Origin: CAYVTM01 sp964454645
GTDB lineage: Bacteria; Bacteroidota; Bacteroidia; Sphingobacteriales; Sphingobacteriaceae
DNA: 64,000 bases
Direction: 5' to 3'
Assembly: GCA_964454645.1 (NCBI GenBank)
Contig: CAYVTM010000010.1
Span: 1 to 64,000 of the forward strand
Shown here: positions 13,201-21,500 of the stretch, one piece after another
Position numbering within the stretch: position 1 is the stretch's first letter
Layout of the letters: every line of letters begins with the position of its first letter
Notes under the pieces: model-generated
What the model was told of the DNA's origin: nothing
The model's database searches: none
Seen by the model: only the letters and a program-made list of their open reading frames with translations
Translations under genes and position numbers: made by a program

Positions 13201-16200
13201 TAAACCCCGGCAAAAGATGTACGTATATTACTTTTCTGAACGGTATCATTAGCATTAACAAGGTCTGTCAGACCATTCGGATTGGTAGTCCACGCTTTAA
13301 TAGTATAATTTACATTTGCCTGAGCATTGAAAGTTCCAATTACAATCGATGTATCTTCACCCGAAAATAAATTACCTGAATAATTGAAAGGGGATTGTGC
13401 AATGCCATTCAGTTCCCAATTAATTGTAACGTTTCCCAGAGAGTTAACACCAAAATTATTTAAAGTTACTTTTACTGCCTGCACTCCCGGACAGAACATC
13501 AATGGCGAATCAATGCTTGTAAGACCAGCATCTTCCGTAACGGGAGCAAACTCAATCGCTCCTATATCCGGGGATGATCCGCGAATGATTCCAAAAAAAT
13601 CATCAGGTACCAAAACAAGTGAAACGCCTGCATCATTTATAGCCACAGCTCCGGGAGTAAGTTCTCCTATAGCCGGAGCCATGCATAGCGGGTCTACACT
13701 CTGACTGTTCTGGTCTTTATTACTTGCAAGCTGCCAATCAGCCAATGTAGCATACAAACTGCCCATATATGCTACGGCAGGTGTATTGGTTGTACCGGTT
13801 CCGGTACTGATATTACTTACGAATAAATCGTTATTGTCTGAAACAATAGTGCTGCCGGTTGCAAGGCTAATCGCCCTACGGGGCCCAGTACCAGCTCTGT
13901 TCATATACAGAATATTGTTCTTAACTTCCTGACCCTCGCCCAATGAGCTTTCATAAAAAGCATAACCCGCAACCGTAGCTATAGAATTAATATCGCTGAT
14001 ATAAACAGTATTATTATACCAAAGAACATGGTCGGAGCTTACACTGTAAAGACCGTAAATAATACCATTCGTATTAATATTATATATCAGGTTATTACGC
14101 ACGATCACCGGGCGGCTAGCGACCGCATCGCTGCTACTCAACTGAATACCGTAAGCAGCTGTAGTTACTGACGAATTTGCTGTATGCGTATCGTGTATCC
14201 GGTTTTTCTCAACAATCACACTTTTCGCCCCCCCGAGTATGATAACACCTGCTCCCCCGGCTCCAAAGCCGGTACGCGTCGGTCTTGAAATATCATTACC
14301 GGAAACAAGTGTACTGTCAGCAGCATTTACATAGATACCGTGCAAATAAGCGTCTTTTATCTCGTTATTAATAATCCGGTTATAAACAGAAGCTTCATTA
14401 TTAGCAAGCCCGGTAATGGCTATTCCATAATTACCTCCGTTAATTATATTATTTTCGATCAGGTTATAAGCACCCGTTGTTCCGGGTGTAATAGCTGTAT
14501 TACTACCATTCAGTATAATACCTGCATAATTTAAAGTAGTAGCCGTTTTATTAAGTGTAATGGTATTGTTGCGGATCGTATTATAATCCGAACCGGCCAT
14601 AATGTGAATACCCCAACCATACGTGGCTGTATCATTGCCCACGATATTCAAGCTGTCAATCGTTATATAATCCGAAGACTCGATACGGATTATATAACGT
14701 TCATTCGTATTATTCGGGCTGGCTTCTACCGTCGCTCCGTTACCCTTGAACCGTATCGTATTTGAACTATCAGTTCCTGATACATTACTAATCAATACCT
14801 GGCCGATATAAGGGCCGGACAGCGGATTAATATCAAAGACAACCGCATCACAAACGCCACGTGCACTGAGGGCTGCTGCTGCCAGGGAAACATCCGCGTA
14901 ATCAGCACCAACTCCTCCAACAGTATAGTTACCCGCAAGTCCCGATTGTAAGGTCAGGCTTCTTGCTGTATCATTTAACTGATTAAAATCCGGTAAATTA
15001 TTAGGGTTGCTAGACCATGCAACAATCGAATACGCGGTATCTTTTATTACATTAAACTGTCCGATTGTAACATCAAAAGATTCACCCGGCATAGCAAAGC
15101 CTAAATAAGTAAAAGGCGTTTGTAATACTCCGTTCAATGTCCAGTTAATATCTACGCTACTCAATGGGTTTAAACCCGCATTGGTTATCAATACCGATAC
15201 ATCTTGTGAACCCACACAGACCTTTGGCAAATTTACAGCGTTCATACTTACATCTTCTGTAGGTGGATTAAATTCATAAGCCCCTATATCCGGTGTTGCA
15301 GATCTTAATACTCCTGTAATATCATCCGTTACTTCTGTCAATGAAAGAGCAGAATTATTGAGAGCTGCTGCACCGGGAACATGATTACCCGTTAAACCCG
15401 GACCCAAAAGCGGGTCTGTTTCAACGCCATTTATGTCGTTTCCAAACAATTGCCAATCGGTTAAAGCAGCATACGTGGTTCCTGAAGTTCCACCGTAATG
15501 AGCGACCGCATTATTACCACTCCCGGCAGAACTAATATAAAAGGCATTGTAGTCAGAATTTACTGTCACTCCGGCGGTATTCCAATACTGGCCTATACGT
15601 GCGCCGGAACCCGGTGAGTTAATGTAAAAAATATTGTTGTATAATTTAATGCCCGTCGCTGCAGTAGTCTGATAGAAACCATAAATCACTCCTGCCGATG
15701 GATTCGGATCATCCATAATTATGGTATTATTATAGAAGCTGGTATTGTCGCTGCTGCTGTTATACAAAGCATAACGAGCGCCGGTAGTACCGTTCATATT
15801 ATAAATAACATTGTTTCTAACTATGAAATCATCCGGGCTGTCGGAATCGGTGCCGCTTATATACATACCATAGGCAGCAGCTGTAGCGCTTGTGGATGAG
15901 CCGAAAGGATCATGTATTTTATTTTTCTCTATGATAGTCCGTTTTGCACTGGTAGAGGTAAATACTCCGGCAAAAGCAGATCCATTAGTCCTATCCTGGC
16001 GATAAAGGTCGTTTTCGGATATCTGTGTGCTGTCTGCATACGAAAGATACATTTGATACATATACGCATCACGGACAGTATTTTTTTTGAACACGTTTGC
16101 TTTGTTAGAGGCAAAACCCGCAGAGCTTCCATAAAATGTAATGCCGTAATACCCTCCAACAATGGTGTTATCTTCAAAAAGATTATTGCTGAAACCCGTA

Positions 16201-17657
16201 CCTCCTGTGCTGTAGGTACTGACCGATCCGTTTAAGAGCACTCCATGAAAAGCGGAAGCAGTCGTATCAATACGGGTTTTAATGGTACAATTACGCACAA
16301 TATTATTCGAAGAGCCACTTAATAAGTTAAGCGCCCATCCATAAGTAGAACTGTTATCAACTTCTATGGTTAAACTATCCAATATAACATAATCCACATC
16401 GCTTAAACGAAATACATGTGGATTGGCAGAAGTATTCGGTGCAAAACGTACGGTACTGCTGTTTCCCACAAAACGAACGGGGTTACTTTCACTCGCACCT
16501 GCAATGGTATTAATAACCACTTGTTCCGTATAAACATCGGAGCTCACGCTGAACGTAACCGGACCCGAAACTCCCGCGCAACCTAAAGCATAATTTGCAT
16601 CGGCAAAAGAGCTGAAGTTTGTGAACGATGCCGGCGAGTTTTTATCGATGGTATAACTCCCTGCTAAAGCTGCAGTAAAGGCATTAACAACAATAGCGTT
16701 AGAGGTATCGCTTTGTCCCGAGCAGGCAGCTATGGCACGATAATATTTTGTGTTTACTGTTTGTGAAGTACTATATGATGTTCCGTTAGCGGCTGGAATA
16801 TCCGTCCAGCTAACATTATCAGCACTCTCTTGCCACTGGTAAGTTTGACCTGTACCGAATGAGTTCCCTACCAAAGACATACTGTATGTTTCTCCGCTAC
16901 AAACCCAGGTTTTAGAAGTATTAATCGTCCCCGCTGTAGGAGGGGCAGTACAGGCGACAGCTGCCATATAATTAATTTTTAGCTGCGGATGGATTGAATT
17001 GGTTGATGCTAAAGCATCGTTCAGAATGTCGCTTGTAGTATTATTATTATATTTTATACTATGTGCTACGAAATCCGGAAATTGTGCGGTATTGTCGTAG
17101 TACCAGTTAATTGTGCTTGTCGTCCCGGTTCCTGCCGGTTTAGAATATTCTACCAAGATTACGAGATGCGGCCCTGTGGCTGTATTAAATACATAGGGAT
17201 TACTGAAAGCAAAGCTTTTCCATCCTGCATCACTACCAATATTACTTGCCGGATCGCTATCGTAAACAAGAGTAGCCCCTGTTATGGCCGTAGCAAAACT
17301 TAGGGTTCCCGCTCCCCAGGTATTATCGTTGTAATTCTTAAGATAAATCTTATAATTACCACCCGGAGTAAGAGAGCCTGTGGCTGTTGCCCTGTTAAAC
17401 TCTATGCTCGTGATAAAGTCTCCGTTTGCCAAACCCGTCAATAAACCCTGTGGGTAAATGTAGGCATGGCGGCTTGAACGAGCTAACGCTGTCCCGGTTG
17501 TATAAAGTGGTCCATAGGTTATACTGTTCGTCGTTCCAGAAGCTACCGTAATAGTGGACTGTGCCTTTACTACTTCGGGAAAGATAAATAATATACTGAT
17601 TACAACCATGTAGAATACACACAGCTTTAAGAGCGTACTACGTAAAATGTTATTCAT
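7299..17657 (-). CDS. Giant T9SS-secreted parallel beta-helix/Ig-like surface protein (3452 aa)
   Basis: An intact giant exported protein. The signal peptide covers residues 1-32 and ends in VKAQ. It is followed by an N-terminal beta-sandwich region (about 33-235) and an Ig-like domain (about 236-345). Four beta-helix blocks come next (about 345-800, 905-1365, 1480-1925, 2120-2575), separated by CARDB-like spacers (for example about 797-866 and 1370-1430) and by a non-helical linker with RPRIYYK (about 1930-2110). Then come an Ig-like and beta-sandwich region, three 70-residue Ig-like repeats with WSTGDTTQTIQV cores (about 3055-3265) and a PKD domain with YAWDFGDP (about 3269-3346). A T9SS type A sorting domain ends the protein (about 3366-3452, with KPNPF, VYDMLGRKV and NGMYMIRL). 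Beta-helix blocks of this kind occur in adhesins and in polysaccharide-binding or -cleaving proteins. No catalytic site is evident, so a surface adhesin role is inferred. Confidence 0.92.
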   Translation of the reverse strand: MNNILRSTLLKLCVFYMVVISILFIFPEVVKAQSTITVASGTTNSITYGPLYTTGTALARSSRHAYIYPQGLLTGLANGDFITSIEFNRATATGSLTPGGNYKIYLKNYNDNTWGAGTLSFATAITGATLVYDSDPASNIGSDAGWKSFAFSNPYVFNTATGPHLVILVEYSKPAGTGTTSTINWYYDNTAQFPDFVAHSIKYNNNTTSDILNDALASTNSIHPQLKINYMAAVACTAPPTAGTINTSKTWVCSGETYSMSLVGNSFGTGQTYQWQESADNVSWTDIPAANGTSYSTSQTVNTKYYRAIAACSGQSDTSNAIVVNAFTAALAGSYTIDKNSPASFTNFSSFADANYALGCAGVSGPVTFSVSSDVYTEQVVINTIAGASESNPVRFVGNSSTVRFAPNTSANPHVFRLSDVDYVILDSLTIEVDNSSTYGWALNLLSGSSNNIVRNCTIKTRIDTTASAFHGVLLNGSVSTYSTGGTGFSNNLFEDNTIVGGYYGITFYGSSAGFASNKANVFKKNTVRDAYMYQMYLSYADSTQISENDLYRQDRTNGSAFAGVFTSTSAKRTIIEKNKIHDPFGSSTSATAAAYGMYISGTDSDSPDDFIVRNNVIYNMNGTTGARYALYNSSSDNTSFYNNTIIMDDPNPSAGVIYGFYQTTAATGIKLYNNIFYINSPGSGARIGQYWNTAGVTVNSDYNAFYISSAGSGNNAVAHYGGTSGTTYAALTDWQLFGNDINGVETDPLLGPGLTGNHVPGAAALNNSALSLTEVTDDITGVLRSATPDIGAYEFNPPTEDVSMNAVNLPKVCVGSQDVSVLITNAGLNPLSSVDINWTLNGVLQTPFTYLGFAMPGESFDVTIGQFNVIKDTAYSIVAWSSNPNNLPDFNQLNDTARSLTLQSGLAGNYTVGGVGADYADVSLAAAALSARGVCDAVVFDINPLSGPYIGQVLISNVSGTDSSNTIRFKGNGATVEASPNNTNERYIIRIESSDYITIDSLNIVGNDTATYGWGIHIMAGSDYNTIRNNTITLNKTATTLNYAGIILNGSNTAITPGTTGAYNLIENNIINGGNYGIAITGLANNEASVYNRIINNEIKDAYLHGIYVNAADSTLVSGNDISRPTRTGFGAGGAGVIILGGAKSVIVEKNRIHDTHTANSSVTTAAYGIQLSSSDAVASRPVIVRNNLIYNINTNGIIYGLYSVSSDHVLWYNNTVYISDINSIATVAGYAFYESSLGEGQEVKNNILYMNRAGTGPRRAISLATGSTIVSDNNDLFVSNISTGTGTTNTPAVAYMGSLYATLADWQLASNKDQNSQSVDPLCMAPAIGELTPGAVAINDAGVSLVLVPDDFFGIIRGSSPDIGAIEFAPVTEDAGLTSIDSPLMFCPGVQAVKVTLNNFGVNSLGNVTINWELNGIAQSPFNYSGNLFSGEDTSIVIGTFNAQANVNYTIKAWTTNPNGLTDLVNANDTVQKSNIRTSFAGVYTIGGTTADFQSISEAVNLLSTYGICDSVRFEVDSSAGPYNEQILLSNISGLDSTRPLVFNGNGAIITQASSVTADRYVFRLVAVDYVTINGFNIVNSAGTYGWGVHLFTGSNNNTISNNTIIVSPSSTTSGNHAGIIISGSNTGATTAGLFMNNKIINNVIDGGFYGIVVSGTTTNHAGTSGHLISRNTIKNSYNYGIYVLNQHNVTIEENDISRPTRTSSTTMHGIYASAVTSGLRIVNNRIHNLFDLMPTSTSASYPIYLANADHTLQNRGLVANNVIYAINGGGLCYGIYNSSSDSISYLHNSISLNDQISGKTQATYGFYQTTEASGLEYYNNSISITRNTTGNRIGMYFATAATIPVSDYNLFYTPSGFAGYHGSNRTLAQWQTLHSNDLNSIDADPLYNGRYNLVPRGGSPLVNSGIAVPQVTEDIDGNTRDLLSPYIGAYETTGDFSGPRFQVINPIKNTTSIANYLVGGVVDITDQAGVDVSPANRPRIYYKYTSNANNFVDNTDTTNGWKYTEALNATSPFSFEIDYSKLYGSAIATDSIIEYFFVAQDSIGYVSNSHGIFTEDPITIMQLGSTNFPLNGDLLSYRISAIISQDTFLVGTGQQFPNLTSNDGLFKYLNDRAISNDITVIIKSSLGENGANALNQLVEVGQGNYTVRIKNDTNIVRIIQGSYAGGLIRLNGADRVIIDGSHRDSGRYFQIRNTSTASNIATIQLIGLGSDTSGATDNIIKNCVLSTGATSGNSIVVKLGGAGFPYERVAGNHRNKILNNLIYQGSVGIANMGNTGGNTSNGTVIAGNIIGADDGSTTENLRLYGLALDYNSHTLIENNLIQNIRNTGAQQSWGIQCLNGFDSGMVVNNVIRNVVGGGGGGAMGGRGLEVRAGNGVVVTNNMISGISGPGSDNLSSTSNVGIYVSAPGVSLYNNSVHLSGTVSRTTTTPDKSAAIYVSATSNNLNVLNNTFSNIQENVMSTTDAYAIYSEAANTAYLNFDYNNYYVGSSDNNPQGILARILGTDINSIADLQQATLKNGSSINLNPGFISDLDLHAEGSALYQKGQAIPGITHDIDGELRNDPPCIGADEFTAPENDIVNTGILYPLANSAVCGVSSDSIRVIIYNLGTVAQTGFNVTAYISGAISDTLTTIYTGTLAASQRDTVTLRYFNSTADTGVIAIQTIVNLIGDVANDNDTSYTEATLFVYPVAPVAQVASVACMGEEAVLAASHNDPNVTIKWYDQIDAGTPVHTGDTLKIPSLATAGTYYAEATTSTIQVRNTGLPAKLNPTSGAGLANYGIVFDVLSPFTLESVVVYPVAANEGTSGTVTIDVIDGNGAVLHSRIVNVIGAPIANSTPQRVILNFDMVPGNNYKIMPRARSGGISGLAFEPSASAPGGNYGYPFVVPGILNIRTSTLSAPPTNTANNSLYYYFYDWHVKTGRNGCASERVPVSITPAPLPSGATVAQSSPFNGSFNAGTLINPDEACLADTLTYEITPPTGFNAVDIGVTWTVLNPQVLTLGGAVPAGSINMSGSSLQYIAASGDVDSALVFTATVQNIATGCDSGIIRYLHINSIPGLDLGADRTVCVGTTVVLDAGTSGVKYVWSTGDTTQTIQVTDAGSYWVELSNASGCSVYDTIVINTISLPTQNLGEDIFVCAGTVVTLDAGNAGAGYEWSTGDTTQTIQVLNTGGTFVVTVTIEGGCTMSDTISVTFYDLPVVNLGIDRSICVNDIITLNAGNAGATYLWSTGETTQTIQVNAAGIYSVTVTSTEGCVSTDTVEIDHKTTPNAAFTYTADGPALTFTASSVVAGQLYAWDFGDPASGGANTSALPNPTHNFTDTVEFTVTLTITNVATGCVSTTSQVIKVSPKIVSVENENTSSFALVAKPNPFMERTTIAYHLPQASDVSVEVYDMLGRKVSTVLNNEHQSAGNHELEYRNADEQSSNGMYMIRLIVNGQGAMIRVIDLSKK
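7860..8490 (-). repeat. Three tandem 210-bp repeats encoding Ig-like modules
   Basis: The 3' part of the 3452-aa gene holds three copies of a 70-codon module (LG.D..C.....LDAG...Y.WSTG.TTQTIQV...G.Y.V.V....GC..). Near-identical DNA blocks recur 210 bp apart, for example at 8155-8177 and 8365-8387. The same module with the same period occurs in the 18576-30233 gene. Confidence 0.8.
10567..10583 (-). repeat. CCG trinucleotide microsatellite encoding a glycine run
   Basis: Five CCG units plus CC on the plus strand encode six glycines (GGGGGG, then AMGG) in the fourth beta-helix block of the 3452-aa protein. The motif is short and GC-rich in an AT-rich setting. Slippage here would change the glycine count without shifting the frame. 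Confidence 0.75.
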
Positions 17658-17761
17658 AACATTAAATTTTTAAGATAAGATAAATTAACTATTATACAAC
17701 GTATGTAGCAGTATATATAACTACAATACACAACGAACCTGCAATATACATCTACATTTTC

Positions 17762-17779
17762 ATATATTTGCAAATATAT
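17762..17779. promoter_or_regulatory. 18-bp perfect palindrome, candidate operator
   Basis: ATATATTTGCAAATATAT is perfectly self-complementary. It overlaps the possible minus-strand -7 element (17771-17778) of the giant gene. Symmetry and position suggest a binding site for a dimeric regulator; the Lrp/AsnC protein encoded next door is the obvious candidate, but nothing in the sequence proves that. Confidence 0.45.
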
Positions 17780-17891
17780 TTACACAAAATATTATATTCT
17801 GATTATAAGCATGACAATAAAACAATTATACTACCCTTACCCCTCATTAAGGTAATGTAATATTGTTAAATACCGATTATACTGTTTAAAG

Positions 17892-17916
17892 ATAGTTTTG
17901 AAAGATTCAAAACTAT
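17892..17916. promoter_or_regulatory. Inverted repeat with 11-bp perfect arms (operator or weak terminator)
   Basis: ATAGTTTTGAA (17892-17902) and its exact complement (17906-17916) are separated by 3 nt. It lies about 70 bp past the stop of the Lrp/AsnC gene. Read from the minus strand, only a short CTTT follows, and the stem is AT-rich. It is therefore either a poor terminator for that gene or an operator. Confidence 0.45.
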
Positions 17917-17983
17917 TGTCATCGAAATGTAAAAAAGGGTGTTTCGGGAACATAACACCAGAAGAAAGGGATAGAAGTTAAGA

Positions 17984-18463
17984 TTATTTTTTCAAATGAT
18001 TCAGTGGAAATGCCGTTTCTTTTTTCACTTCACTTAAAATAATGCTGCTGTGAAACTGAGCTACATTGGGGATGCTCGAAAACTTATTCAATAAAAATTC
18101 ATTATAAGAAAAAATGTCTTTCGAAACTATCTTCAACAAATAATCATAATTTCCCGATAAACCCAATACCTCCATAATTTCCGGCAATGTGGTTATGGCC
18201 TGTTCGAATTTTAATATAGCATCTTTGGTTTGATCTTTTAATGTGATATTACAATAAACTAAAATCCCCAGATTAATTTTATCTCTGTTTACAAGCGCAA
18301 CGTATTTATTTATGTATCCATCTTTTTCCAAGCCCTTGATACGCTCATACGTGGGCGTTGCGGACAAGCCTATTTGTTTAGCAATCTCTTTTATTGCAAT
18401 GGTAGAATCTTGCTGCAAGATCTCGAGTATCTGAATATCTAAATGATCTAAATGTGTTGACAT
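17984..18463 (-). CDS. Lrp/AsnC family transcriptional regulator
   Basis: 159 residues, the normal length for the family. The N-terminal helix-turn-helix (about residues 7-55) starts with LDHLDIQILEILQQDSTIAIKE and has the recognition-helix signature KQIGLSATPTYERIKGLEKDG. The C-terminal RAM/effector domain (about 65-150) includes the LGLSGNYDYLLKI strand-turn-strand typical of Lrp proteins. Members bind DNA as dimers or octamers and usually respond to an amino acid. It is a single-gene unit lying between two giant surface-protein genes on the same strand. A terminator stands upstream of it (18521-18550) and palindromes downstream. The ligand and targets cannot be read from the sequence. Confidence 0.93.
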   Translation of the reverse strand: MSTHLDHLDIQILEILQQDSTIAIKEIAKQIGLSATPTYERIKGLEKDGYINKYVALVNRDKINLGILVYCNITLKDQTKDAILKFEQAITTLPEIMEVLGLSGNYDYLLKIVSKDIFSYNEFLLNKFSSIPNVAQFHSSIILSEVKKETAFPLNHLKK

Positions 18464-18520
18464 AATCCTTTGTTGTAATAAGTTTCCTAAAGATACATTT
18501 TTCTTTAAAAAATAGAATAT

Positions 18521-18550
18521 AAAAAGGCATCCCCGTGGGGATGCCTTTTT
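18521..18550 (-). terminator. Intrinsic terminator after the 3885-aa protein gene
   Basis: AAAAAGGCATCCCC (18521-18534) pairs with GGGGATGCCTTTTT (18537-18550) around a minimal loop, with A and T runs on the flanks. It lies about 25 bp past the giant gene stop and just upstream of the regulator gene, so it insulates the two. Confidence 0.9.
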
Positions 18551-18575
18551 ATTATTTCAAATAACCATTTATCGA

Positions 18576-21500
18576 TTATCTTTTATTCGACAGGTCAACA
18601 ACTCTGATCATTGCACCTTTTCCGTCAACTATTAAGCGTATCATGTACATGCCATTTGCACTTAAGTAGTCTTCATTTTGATACCCGATTTCATGAGTTC
18701 CTGAAGCCTGTAATTCATTTGAAAGCAGCGTGCTTACTTTTCTACCCATCATATCGTAAACTTCGATACTTACATTTGCCGAAATCGGCAAGTCGTAAGT
18801 AATGGTTGTTTCACCCATGAATGGATTGGGTTTCGCACCCAACTTGAATGTTGCAGCCTGTTTGCTTTCTACTCCCAACACTATTATTGTTTGAGTACTT
18901 ACAGATACACAACCCGAAGCCACGTTTGTAATGGTTAAGGTAATGGTATAGGTACCCGGAGTATTGTAATTATGTGTTGGGTTAGGTAACGCTGAAGTGT
19001 TTGCAGAGCCACTTCCCGGATCACCAAAGTTCCAGCTGTATAGCTGACCGGCAACTACACTATTTGCTGAGAACTTAACAACCCACATTACATTATCCGT
19101 TGAGTCGATTGAGAAGCTTGCGTCCGGTTGTACTTTATTTGTGATCACGATCTGATCGCGGGTTACACAACCGTTTGTTCCGGTTACATCAACATAGTAT
19201 GTTCCTGCCAAACCGACCTCAATAGTTTGCGTAGTCGCACCGGTTGACCATAAGTAAGATACTCCGTCTGTTCCTGCATCTAACGTTATCGGTTCGTTCA
19301 CACAGATAGCTTGGCTAGGACCTAAGTCAACTACAGGTGCCGGTTTGAAGCTGACCACAACAGAATCTGTTGTTTCACAACCATTCGAACCTGTTACAGT
19401 TACACCGTATGTTCCTGCATCTGTTACGCTGATCATTTGCGTAGTTGCTCCGGTTGACCATAAGTAAGATACTCCGTCTGTTCCTGCATCAAACATTACT
19501 GAACTTCCCGGGCAGATTTCCTGATCTGCACCTAAGTCAACTGCAGGAGCCGGTAGATTTGTAATGTTTACGGTATCATATAAAGTACATCCTGTCGGAG
19601 TAATTACGGTTACGGTATATTCACCTGAAACACCCGCATCGTATGTTTGACCGGACCCTACAACTGCACCGTCATGTTGCCATTCGTAAGCAGATCCCGG
19701 GTTACCGGCATCTAATACTACCGGAGCGCTTGAACAGGTAATCTGGTCTGATCCCAAATCTACTGTTGATGGAGGTACAATTGTTACAACGATGTTGTCT
19801 GTCGCCGTACATCCATCTGCATTCGTAACAGTTACAGTATAATCACCCGCAGTATCAACAGTAATGGTTTGAGTAGTTTCACCGGTTGACCATAGATAAG
19901 CATTGTGAACTCCTGCGTCCAGCACGATTGAACCACCTTCGCACAAATCCCTGTCGTTAAGACTGATCGTGAACGGCGCTCCTACAGTTAAATCAACTGT
20001 ATCAGTACCTGTTAAACCTGCCTGATTAGTTACAACGACTATGTATGTACCTGCATCTGTTGCAGAAACAGTTTGAGTTATACCAAAAGCAGATCCATTG
20101 TGTGTCCATGCATAAGTAGCGCCCGGGTTTCCGGCATCAAGAATTCTTGGTGATGTACCGCAAATGATTCCGGTAGCCGGACCGATATCTACTGTCGGTG
20201 GAGGTACAACGTGTACAAGTACAGTATCCATAGCGTTGCAGGTACCATCGTTAACCGTAACTATGTATTCATAGGTACCTAAGCCACCGGTAGGCGTAGC
20301 TGTCGGATTGGCTATGTTAGTAGCCGATAATCCTCCGCCCGTTGATTGAGCCCAATTATATGTAAGAGACCCTGCTTGCGTAAATGACATGTTCGGTCTT
20401 ACCGATGCCGTAGTGCTTAAAGTTGTAGACGCACACACATCTCCCACCGATCCGTCTATACGATACAAGGCGTTTGAAACAAATGAAGTTGTTGTCTGGT
20501 ACACCGTATTGGCCATCCCGGATGTTCCTGTTATACCGTTTGAAAAACAAACTTCAACAAGGAGATTTGATGTTCCATCCCACGAGAATGGCGCACTAAA
20601 ACTATGTATGTTCGCACCGATTGTCGGCGTATAATTAACAGGTCCCCATACAACTGTTGTTGGCGTAACATCAAATGCCGACAAGTTGACTTGTGTTGTA
20701 TTAGCCAGTTTTATTGTATAACCGTTCAACGTTGCTCCCGATCCGGTTCCTGCAACCGCTACATCAAATGCTAGTGAAGATAAGTTTCCAGCCTGGAAGC
20801 CCATAGCATTCAACTCCGATGCAAGTATTAAATACTGCTGGCGGCCATTACCATAATATGATGCATAAGGCGCTCCTGTAGTGACTGTCGCACCATGTGC
20901 GGTTGCGCTATTTCCTATTTTGCTTTCAACAAAAGCATTTAACTGGTAATTACCACCAACCCCTATATAGCCGTCAGCATTAACTTTCAATCTGGATTTC
21001 AACACAGCATCCTTGTATGTGCCTCCCGGGTATAAACTTGAGTTTGTATTCACACTATTATCAACCGCAATAAAAGAATATCCTACAGAACGTGTTCCTG
21101 CAGCAGGAATCGTAGCAGAGTAAACATTTCCAACATTGGTCATAACAATATCGGTTTGTGAAACGCCGTCAATTGACCAAACTACTGCTGCCGTTGCTAC
21201 GCCGGTTGTATCTGTAATCTCAACGGATACCGTATGGTTAACCGGATTACAATCTCCTCCCGCAGGAGTAATTGAAGCGTTAGCAAAATCAGGTCCGTAC
21301 CAATCGCCAGGTGGTGCTGGCAATATTTCGATCACATAATCCAATACCTCACCATAACCCGAGTTAGCGCAAGGTGAGAAGTCAACCGCACCACTTTCCC
21401 ATGCATGTACACGCATAAGTGTTTTACCGGTTAGGGCCGTAATCGGAGCCGTAAATGTTCCGGCAACAACTCTTGAAGCAGCATTGTTCAGGAATGGTCC

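Larger units (their letters stand above)
17658..17983. other. Regulatory intergenic region between the Lrp/AsnC gene and the 3452-aa protein gene
   Basis: This 326-bp AT-rich gap upstream of the giant gene contains two separately listed symmetrical elements (17762-17779 and 17892-17916). TATATTTG on the minus strand (complement of 17771-17778) fits the Bacteroidota -7 consensus TAnnTTTG, about 110 bp upstream of the start codon. A matching -33 element is not obvious. No open frame of note. Confidence 0.5.
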
